Part shown: one piece after another, positions 1 through 5,064 of the stretch | Position numbering within the stretch: position 1 is the first letter of the stretch | Layout: each line of letters opens with the position of its first letter | DNA from: Candidatus Merdenecus merdavium | GTDB taxonomy: Bacteria > Bacillota > Clostridia > Lachnospirales > Lachnospiraceae | Length of the DNA stretch: 8,944 nucleotides | Assembly: GCA_018715425.1 (NCBI GenBank) | Contig: DVLR01000370.1 | Location: forward strand, 1 to 8,944 | Reading direction: 5' to 3' | Translations under genes and position numbers: made by a program | The notes under the pieces: model-generated | Databases searched by the model: none | What the model saw: only the letters and a program-made list of their open reading frames with translations | Told to the model about the DNA's origin: nothing

Positions 1-1229
1 AAGAACTTGCAAAAAAAATTGCAATAATAAGAAATGAGCGCATTGATTCTTCATATGCAAATATAAAAGGTTTTAGAATAGATATAGATGATGCACATGT
101 TCACTCTGTCTACCATGTATTGATGCCATCAAGTAAAGGCGAAACACCACAGATATATGTAGGTGAAACATCTTATGATAAGATAGATATTAATAATTTA
201 AAGATTCTAGGATGTACAGGAAAGAAAAATCCAACTAATTTTTTCTTTACAGATGGTAATCACAACTATAAATACACATCGGCGGATAGTCAACTACATA
301 TGAATTTTATGAATAAAGATATTATCTGCGAAGAATGGGATGTAAAATATGCAGATGATGCATATTCTGTTTTTTCGAAAATTGCAGATATGGTTTATCC
401 AGATATAGATATGTCGGCAGTTGCAGAGAGTAAATCAGAGTATGGAACATTAAATAAACCTAAGTATTTAAAAGAAGAACCTGTGGAATCCTATTGTTGG
501 ACAATATGGAATAAAAAAGGAGAGACTGAATTATATTCAGGTTTTAACAGTTTTTATGGTACAGGTTCTAAGATGGGAAAAGAACAAAGAAAAAAAAGAA
601 TAGAGAAAATATATGAATCTTTTAAAGGAAAAGTAGATGAAAAAATATTAATTGAGGTTAGAAAAGGACTCAATAGTTTTTTGTTAGAACCTGCATCAAC
701 ATCTGAGGAGAAAGCAATGAAAGTAAGACTTAGGGAGTATATTTTAAAATTGACAAAGAGTGTATCTAATTCGGAATTTGAAAATAGAATAGCAAAAGTT
801 CTTTTTCGACCTATGGATGAGATGTATATCCCAATTCCAGATTCAGGACAGTTTCATAAAAAACATCCAGATTTCTTTGGAAAGAATTTTGGAAAGGTTA
901 AGTCTGGAACTTCAAATTTGGAACTACCTAAAGATCAAAGGCGATTTAATCTTGTTTTTGATCCATCTGGAGATTCACTACCAGCATATATCACCCAAGA
1001 TAATGGAAAAGCTATTGAATCAGCTGAAAAACAAACATATCTAGGAGAGTGGATTCTTCGTGGTATATTTCAGTTGAAAAAATATGAGCCTTTGACTTCA
1101 AAAAAATTAATGGAGTTAAATATTAACGGTTTAAGATTTTCACGTTATAAAGATTCTGATGATGTTCATTTAGAATTTATTTGGATTGATGAAACAAACC
1201 CACCTAAAGGATATATTGCTAAAATATAG
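1..1229 (+). CDS. Probable type II restriction endonuclease with B3-like (NgoFVII-like) C-terminal domain, 5'-truncated by window edge
   Basis: The reading frame is open from position 3 to the TAG at 1227-1229 (408 visible residues) with no stop towards the left edge, so the true start lies outside. The TTG/ATG near 120-125 has no ribosome binding site and is internal. The last ~130 residues, from 'YIPIPDSGQFHKKHPDFFG' on, contain the patterns PSGDSLPAYITQDNGKAIES and YLGEWILRGIFQL, then EPLT and LEFIWIDE. I recognise these from the B3-like DNA-binding domain of NgoFVII-type restriction endonucleases. The preceding ~270 visible residues are charged and soluble, and I could not place a nuclease motif in them; the catalytic core may lie there or upstream. 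A cytosine-5 methyltransferase follows on the same strand, which strongly supports a restriction role. The DNA is AT-rich. The subfamily assignment is from memory of motifs, so the exact family and recognition site are uncertain. Confidence 0.65.
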   Translation, partial: ELAKKIAIIRNERIDSSYANIKGFRIDIDDAHVHSVYHVLMPSSKGETPQIYVGETSYDKIDINNLKILGCTGKKNPTNFFFTDGNHNYKYTSADSQLHMNFMNKDIICEEWDVKYADDAYSVFSKIADMVYPDIDMSAVAESKSEYGTLNKPKYLKEEPVESYCWTIWNKKGETELYSGFNSFYGTGSKMGKEQRKKRIEKIYESFKGKVDEKILIEVRKGLNSFLLEPASTSEEKAMKVRLREYILKLTKSVSNSEFENRIAKVLFRPMDEMYIPIPDSGQFHKKHPDFFGKNFGKVKSGTSNLELPKDQRRFNLVFDPSGDSLPAYITQDNGKAIESAEKQTYLGEWILRGIFQLKKYEPLTSKKLMELNINGLRFSRYKDSDDVHLEFIWIDETNPPKGYIAKI

Positions 1230-1236
1230 GTGTTGG

Positions 1237-1277
1237 AAAGAGGAAATGTTTGTATATGAGAGCAATTCCTCTTTTTT
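1237..1277 (+). terminator. Rho-independent terminator after the restriction gene
   Basis: Perfect 9-bp arms AAAGAGGAA (1237-1245) and TTCCTCTTT (1266-1274) enclose a 20-nt loop and run into a T-tract (1272-1277). It starts 8 nt after the stop codon of the restriction gene and ends before the methyltransferase promoter, so the two genes are probably separate transcription units. The long loop makes it weaker than an ideal terminator. Confidence 0.65.
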
Positions 1278-1289
1278 AAAAACAAAATA

Positions 1290-1318
1290 TTGCGGCGCAC
1301 CGCGGTATTTGCTATAAT
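1290..1318 (+). promoter_or_regulatory. Methyltransferase promoter with GC-rich palindromic spacer
   Basis: A perfect -10 box TATAAT (1313-1318) lies 17 bp downstream of a weak -35 TTGCGG (1290-1295). Transcription would begin near 1325. The spacer is strikingly GC-rich for this AT-rich region: GCGG (1292-1295) and CCGC (1300-1303) form an inverted repeat, and ACCGCGGT (1299-1306) is a perfect 8-bp palindrome. The weak -35 and the palindrome suggest control by a bound protein, possibly the methyltransferase itself, but that part is inference. Confidence 0.6.
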
Positions 1319-1353
1319 AGATGAGTAAAATTGTGAAAAGAGGTTTGTTGATA

Positions 1354-2331
1354 ATGTTTAAATGTGCTTCGTTTTTTGCAGGTGTAGGAGGAATAGATTA
1401 TGGTTTTGAAAAGACAGGTGCTTTTAAAACAGTTTATGCAAATGAAATTGATTTATATCCTGCAAAAACATTTGAATTAAATTATAATATTAAAGTGGAT
1501 GTGAGAGATATTCATGACGTAAGAAGTGATGAAATTCCTGATTTTGATATTATGTTAGCGGGTTTTCCATGTCAGGCATTTTCAATCGCTGGATATAGAA
1601 AGGGTTTTGAAGATGAAAAAGGAAGAGGGGAGCTATTTTTTGAATTAACCAGAATTCTTGAAGATAAAAAACCACGAATGGCATTATTTGAGAATGTAAA
1701 AAATCTTGTAGGGCATGATAATGGAAATACATTTAGAGTTATTTGTGAACAATTAGATATTCTGGGATATAAGTACTCTTATCAAGTTTTAAATGCAATG
1801 ACTTATGGAAATGTGGCACAGAACAGAGAAAGAATCTATATTGTAGCATTTAGGGATGAGAGAGATTACGAAAGGTTTCACTGGCCTTTGTCAATCCCTT
1901 TAAAAAAGACTGTAAGAGATATTATTGATTTTGATTCAAAAGTTGATGAAAAGTATTATTACACACCAGGGAAATATAAAGGGGATATTTATAACGCGTT
2001 AGTTGAAGCAATGAAAGATGATAACATTGAGGATCCAGCAATATATCAATGGCGTAGAAAGTATGTTAGAAAAAATCAATCACGAGTTGTTCCGACACTA
2101 ACTGCTAATCAAGGAGAAGGCGGTCATAATGTTTGTTTGGTAAAGACTAAATATGGTATCAGAAAAATGACACCAAGAGAATGCTTTAATACACAAGGAT
2201 TCACTAAAGACTTTAAGCTTCCAAGCAATATGAGTGATGCAAGACTTTACAAGCAGGCAGGAAACTCTGTTTGCGTATCGGTTATTTACCGTATTGCTAA
2301 GGAAATGGTAAAAGCAGTAAATGTAGATTAG
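1354..2331 (+). CDS. DNA (cytosine-5-)-methyltransferase, type II restriction-modification
   Basis: Transfers a methyl group from S-adenosylmethionine to C5 of cytosine in a specific DNA site, protecting it from the partner restriction enzyme. Conserved motifs occur in canonical order in 325 residues: motif I FAGVGGIDYGF (8-18), motif IV GFPCQAFS with catalytic Cys73, motif VI ENV (Glu113), motif VIII QNRER (156-160), a target recognition region around 176-250, PTLTAN before motif IX, and motif X QAGNSV (Gly303, Asn304). Length is normal for a single-domain enzyme. I chose ATG 1354 because AAAGAGG (1337-1343) precedes it by 10 nt and the protein then begins directly at motif I. The in-frame ATG at 1321 lies only 3 nt after the -10 box, upstream of the likely transcript start, and has no ribosome binding site. 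The family and function are certain; the target sequence cannot be read from the protein. Confidence 0.95.
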   Translation: MFKCASFFAGVGGIDYGFEKTGAFKTVYANEIDLYPAKTFELNYNIKVDVRDIHDVRSDEIPDFDIMLAGFPCQAFSIAGYRKGFEDEKGRGELFFELTRILEDKKPRMALFENVKNLVGHDNGNTFRVICEQLDILGYKYSYQVLNAMTYGNVAQNRERIYIVAFRDERDYERFHWPLSIPLKKTVRDIIDFDSKVDEKYYYTPGKYKGDIYNALVEAMKDDNIEDPAIYQWRRKYVRKNQSRVVPTLTANQGEGGHNVCLVKTKYGIRKMTPRECFNTQGFTKDFKLPSNMSDARLYKQAGNSVCVSVIYRIAKEMVKAVNVD

Positions 2332-2510
2332 TTTAGTATAATTAGATTATAGAGTGTGGTCGAAAAATATATAACATATTAGATCAAAAGGTATAGGTAT
2401 TCAAACAACATTACGATATCAATACCGATGAATGTATAAAAAGTATTTGCAAAAGTAATCTTTGAATGAAAAGTTCAGAAATGGTATATAGTTGAAGAGA
2501 ATAAAAAATA

Positions 2511-2528
2511 GAATTCATATATGAATTC
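2511..2528. repeat. 18-bp perfect palindrome, candidate operator
   Basis: GAATTCATATATGAATTC is a perfect inverted repeat with no spacer, in a non-coding stretch about 190 bp upstream of the response regulator start. Such symmetry suits a dimeric DNA-binding protein. It is AT-rich, so chance contributes, but 18 perfect bases are uncommon. The binding protein is unknown. Confidence 0.45.
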
Positions 2529-2548
2529 AAAATACAATGATAAAAGCT

Positions 2549-2573
2549 AGGCGACAGGGTTTTTCTGTCGCCT
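2549..2573. repeat. Strong hairpin with 9-bp GC-rich stem
   Basis: AGGCGACAG (2549-2557) and CTGTCGCCT (2565-2573) pair perfectly around a 7-nt loop GGTTTTT. The T-run lies in the loop and not after the stem on the plus strand, so it is not a canonical terminator for rightward transcription. On the minus strand the stem is followed by AGCTTTTATC, a weak T-tract. It may end or stabilise a transcript, or be a copy of a dispersed palindromic element. Confidence 0.6.
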
Positions 2574-2630
2574 GTATGTATATATAAGGATGAACTATTA
2601 TTCAGTACTTTGAAAGACGTTGCTCCTCTA

Positions 2631-2660
2631 GTGACTGATACTTAGACTAGCTATTATATT
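2631..2660 (+). promoter_or_regulatory. Candidate promoter of the two-component operon
   Basis: GTGACT (2631-2636, four of six matches to TTGACA) lies 18 bp before TATATT (2655-2660, five of six matches to TATAAT). Transcription would start near 2667 and give a leader of about 50 nt before the ATG at 2717. This fits the gene order, but the -35 is imperfect and other AT-rich matches exist nearby. Confidence 0.4.
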
Positions 2661-2716
2661 AGAGATTTGGTACAATGACATCAGATATTTTGGAAAAGAA
2701 TATAGGATGGAGGAAC

Positions 2717-3424
2717 ATGGTGATTAAGATTGCTATTATTGAAGACAGTAAAGAGTACAGAAATATATTGACGTCTTATTTGAGTCAATATGAAATAGAG
2801 CGTCAGACACCGATTATACCAAGACTATTTGAATCAGGAGATCAATTTCTTTCAGAATATGAGAACGATTATGATATAATCCTTATGGACATTGATATGC
2901 CTGGCATCAATGGTATGGATACAGCAAAGCAGATTCGTGCACAAGGCTCAAATGTGGTAATTATGTTTATCACCAATTTAGCACAGTATGCTATTAAGGG
3001 ATATGAAGTAGATGCCATTGATTTTGTACTTAAGCCAATTCAATATTATAACTTTGCGAATAAGATAGATCGGGCTGTGCAAATTGCGGAAAGCCGTGAA
3101 GCTAAAATAATCATGCTTCAGATAAGCTCTGGAGTGGTTAAAATCAATGCTAGAGATATTTATTATGTTGAAATTCGGGACCATCTATTGTACTATCATA
3201 CCACAAAGAAAACATATGAAGTAAGAGGAAGCTTAAAAAATTCTGAGAAGATGCTTCCGAAAGGATTGTTTGCAAGATGCAGTAATTGGTGCCTCGTTGG
3301 ATTGATACATGTGGAAGAAATTAAAGATAACGATATTATAATACAAGGCACAGCGTTACCAATCTCAAGAAGATATAAAAAACCGTTTATGTCAGCATTC
3401 ATTACGTATATGGGGAGAAGTTAA
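2717..3424 (+). CDS. LytTR-family response regulator (AgrA/ComE/VirR type)
   Basis: A cytoplasmic transcription regulator of 235 residues. The N-terminal CheY-like receiver (about 3-120) shows the acidic pair Glu9-Asp10, phosphoacceptor Asp58 in LMDIDMPG, Thr86 and Lys106 in LKP. A C-terminal LytTR DNA-binding domain (about 135-230) has the patterns KINARDIYYVE, RGSL and PISRRYKKPF. Both domains look intact and all phosphorylation residues are present. The ATG at 2717 is preferred because GGAGG (2709-2713) lies immediately upstream; the adjacent GTG at 2720 has slightly better spacing and is an alternative. The upstream in-frame ATG at 2675 would add 14 residues ahead of the receiver and has no ribosome binding site. 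Its stop overlaps the kinase start by one base (TAATG), so the two are translationally coupled and almost certainly partners. Targets are unknown. Confidence 0.92.
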   Translation: MVIKIAIIEDSKEYRNILTSYLSQYEIERQTPIIPRLFESGDQFLSEYENDYDIILMDIDMPGINGMDTAKQIRAQGSNVVIMFITNLAQYAIKGYEVDAIDFVLKPIQYYNFANKIDRAVQIAESREAKIIMLQISSGVVKINARDIYYVEIRDHLLYYHTTKKTYEVRGSLKNSEKMLPKGLFARCSNWCLVGLIHVEEIKDNDIIIQGTALPISRRYKKPFMSAFITYMGRS

Positions 3425-4701
3425 TGGATACAGTTTTTTGGATTAATGGAGTTTGGATGGATTGTTTGCTATTCATCATAGCATTTCTTTTCTTGCTACC
3501 ATTAGAAAGGATGAAAACACGTTATTATCAGTCAGCGCTGTTTTTCCTTTTTGAAATTTTTGTACTAGAAGGAATTCGACTATTATTGTATTACAATCAG
3601 ATTGAACTTGGGATGATCAATGAGTTTCTAATTAGATTTGCATTTGTATATCTAGGAATCGCAATAAGTTATCGAAAGATAGGATGGGAAACTTTTTATT
3701 GCAGTGTTTGGCCAGTTGTTTTGTTTAATTGCATCGGAATGATGTGGGAGTTTTTGCGTACCGCTTTAAATGATAGGGGTTCGGGAGTTTTAGTAGAGTT
3801 TGTGGGAGTAACGGTATTCTTTGGAACAATCTATGGGATTTTGATGGTTACGATCATTAGATGGATGCCGAGGAATGGAGGATACCAAGCAGGACCCAGG
3901 AGGACGATCTCAGCGCTGGTGATTCTTATACTTGAAAGGTCTGCTTACTATGCCTACAAAATAGATTTAACAATCCCCAGATTGACCTTGATGATTCAAA
4001 TCTATTGTATTACTTTTTTATATCTACAGGCTGAATTGTTCAAGAAAAGTGAGATAAATGAGGAGATGAACATGCTAAATCATCTTTGGCATCAAGAGAA
4101 GAAGCAGTATGAGATTACGAAAGAACAGATGCAGCTAATCGATAGAAAGTGCCATGATCTGAAATATCAAGTGGAAGTCATGAGGAATATTGAGAACGAA
4201 GAGATAAGAAAGCAGAATCTCTTAGAGCTAGAGAAATCCATACAGATTTATGAATCCATTGTAAAGACAGGAAACGATATACTAGATACCCTATTGTCCG
4301 AACGAAGCCTAATTTGTGAAGCAAGGGGGATCAAAATTCATTGTGTAATCGATGGAAAAAGGCTTAACTTCATGAATCCTATCGATATTTATTCGATGTT
4401 TGGAAATGCAATTGACAATGCAATAGAATGTGTAGAGAAATTCTCAGATCCAGAAAAGCGCTTTATTGATATCGGTGTTTCTGAAAAGCAAAAGTTTTTA
4501 TTTATTCGGATTTCTAATCCTATTGGAGACGAACCAGAATACCATGGAGGACTTCCAAAAACCACAAAGAACAATAAAGAATACCATGGATTTGGTCTGA
4601 AAAGTATTCGTCACATAGCAGAAAAATATGGTGGGAAAATAGCTATTGGGACAGAGTTTCAGTGTTTTGTGTTAAAGATATTGCTTCCTCTTAGTACTTG
4701 A
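3424..4701 (+). CDS. GHKL sensor histidine kinase (AgrC/ComD type)
   Basis: A membrane sensor of 425 residues that would autophosphorylate on His and pass the phosphate to the upstream-encoded regulator. The first ~205 residues form about six or seven hydrophobic segments (roughly 10-27, 37-57, 66-83, 91-111, 122-145, 161-180, 186-205), followed by a charged coiled-coil-like linker. The H-box is KCHDLKYQ with His244; the ATP-binding domain shows the N-box NAIDNAIE (328-335, key Asn332) and the G-box GFGLKSI (389-395). This is the architecture of peptide-sensing AgrC-like kinases, but many GHKL kinases of Clostridia have unknown signals. The start ATG overlaps the regulator stop (TAATG) and GGGGAG (3413-3417 area) sits about 7 nt upstream. 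No agrB-like or agrD-like gene, transporter or peptide precursor is visible next to it, so the ligand cannot be inferred. Confidence 0.92.
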   Translation: MDTVFWINGVWMDCLLFIIAFLFLLPLERMKTRYYQSALFFLFEIFVLEGIRLLLYYNQIELGMINEFLIRFAFVYLGIAISYRKIGWETFYCSVWPVVLFNCIGMMWEFLRTALNDRGSGVLVEFVGVTVFFGTIYGILMVTIIRWMPRNGGYQAGPRRTISALVILILERSAYYAYKIDLTIPRLTLMIQIYCITFLYLQAELFKKSEINEEMNMLNHLWHQEKKQYEITKEQMQLIDRKCHDLKYQVEVMRNIENEEIRKQNLLELEKSIQIYESIVKTGNDILDTLLSERSLICEARGIKIHCVIDGKRLNFMNPIDIYSMFGNAIDNAIECVEKFSDPEKRFIDIGVSEKQKFLFIRISNPIGDEPEYHGGLPKTTKNNKEYHGFGLKSIRHIAEKYGGKIAIGTEFQCFVLKILLPLST

Positions 4702-4748
4702 ACCTGGAGATTTGTGTGTAAAGAATAGGCACAAATCTTCAGGTTTTT
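4701..4748 (+). terminator. Strong rho-independent terminator of the two-component operon
   Basis: AACCTGGAGATTTGTG (4701-4716) pairs with CACAAATCTTCAGGTT (4730-4745) over 16 bp, with one G-U wobble, around a 13-nt loop. A TTTTT tract (4744-4748) and further pyrimidines follow. The stem begins at the last base of the kinase stop codon, so the operon ends here and the GH3 gene needs its own promoter. Confidence 0.92.
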
Positions 4749-4800
4749 CTTATAAAAATGACCACTTACGTCAAAATAACAACCTATAGAGTTTAAAAGG

Positions 4801-4829
4801 TTGATTTATTTAAAAAATCACGGTATATT
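4801..4829 (+). promoter_or_regulatory. Candidate sigma-A promoter of the GH3 gene
   Basis: TTGATT (4801-4806, four of six) and TATATT (4824-4829, five of six) are separated by exactly 17 bp, just downstream of the operon terminator. A transcript start near 4836 is predicted. An alternative extended -10 TGGTAATAT (4906-4914) lacks a matching -35. Confidence 0.5.
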
Positions 4830-4917
4830 TTATGGCAAAAGATGAATAAGTTGTGCTTTTTGTGCAATAAAATTGGCTTCTTAAGAGGAAATATTAGAAA
4901 AATTTTGGTAATATGGA

Positions 4918-4939
4918 GAACCATATATGGGAATGGTTC
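4918..4939. promoter_or_regulatory. Nested inverted repeat, candidate operator or RNA hairpin
   Basis: GAACCAT (4918-4924) and ATGGTTC (4933-4939) are perfect 7-bp arms with an 8-nt spacer. Inside, CCATATATGG (4921-4930) is itself a perfect 10-bp palindrome. The site lies about 80 bp after the predicted GH3 transcript start, so it could be a repressor roadblock site for a dimeric regulator or a hairpin in the leader RNA. Confidence 0.4.
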
Positions 4940-5064
4940 AGCTCTATTATATATGAGTAGAAATATGGAATGAGAATGATAAATGTAAGAAGGAGGAATA
5001 AGTGTTACCAGGATAGGTACTAATAGAATGAAAAAGTTTACAAAAGGAGAAGGAGTAACAAGAA

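Larger units (their letters stand above)
2332..2716. other. Structured non-coding region between methyltransferase and two-component genes
   Basis: About 385 AT-rich bases without a credible gene on either strand. It holds an 18-bp palindrome (2511-2528), a 9-bp stem hairpin (2549-2573), a short inverted repeat GGTATT/AATACC (2395-2400 and 2420-2425) and a candidate promoter (2631-2660). No clear T-tracted terminator follows the methyltransferase stop, so its transcript may read on or end by another means. The region also marks the border between the defence module and the signalling genes. Confidence 0.6.
4749..5064. other. GH3 upstream leader region
   Basis: About 316 non-coding bases. Contents: a possible LytTR-like site (4761-4793), a promoter (4801-4829), a nested inverted repeat (4918-4939), a GTG mini-ORF of four codons behind a strong AAGGAGGA (4990-4997; GTG at 5002, stop 5014-5016), and a 14-codon ORF (5028-5072) that overlaps the GH3 start. 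If the promoter is right, the transcript leader is about 230 nt, long enough for post-transcriptional control. I recognise no known riboswitch fold. Confidence 0.5.

Noticed and set aside
120..125. TTG/ATG as the start of the restriction gene
   Set aside because: The frame stays open to the left edge, no ribosome binding site precedes it, and the upstream translation is continuous and protein-like.
1321..1353. ATG 1321 as methyltransferase start
   Set aside because: It lies 3 nt after the TATAAT box, before the likely transcript start, and lacks a ribosome binding site; ATG 1354 has both support and the normal family N-terminus.
2337..2342. TATAAT right after the methyltransferase stop as a promoter
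   Set aside because: No -35 match at 16-18 bp upstream and no gene close downstream; chance match in AT-rich DNA.
2332..2716. tRNA, riboswitch or attachment site marking a genomic island
   Set aside because: No cloverleaf, known riboswitch core or direct repeats flanking the restriction-modification genes could be found within the window.
4913..4960. 15-codon plus-strand leader peptide ORF
   Set aside because: No ribosome binding site ahead of its ATG; its sequence is explained by the inverted repeat at this place.
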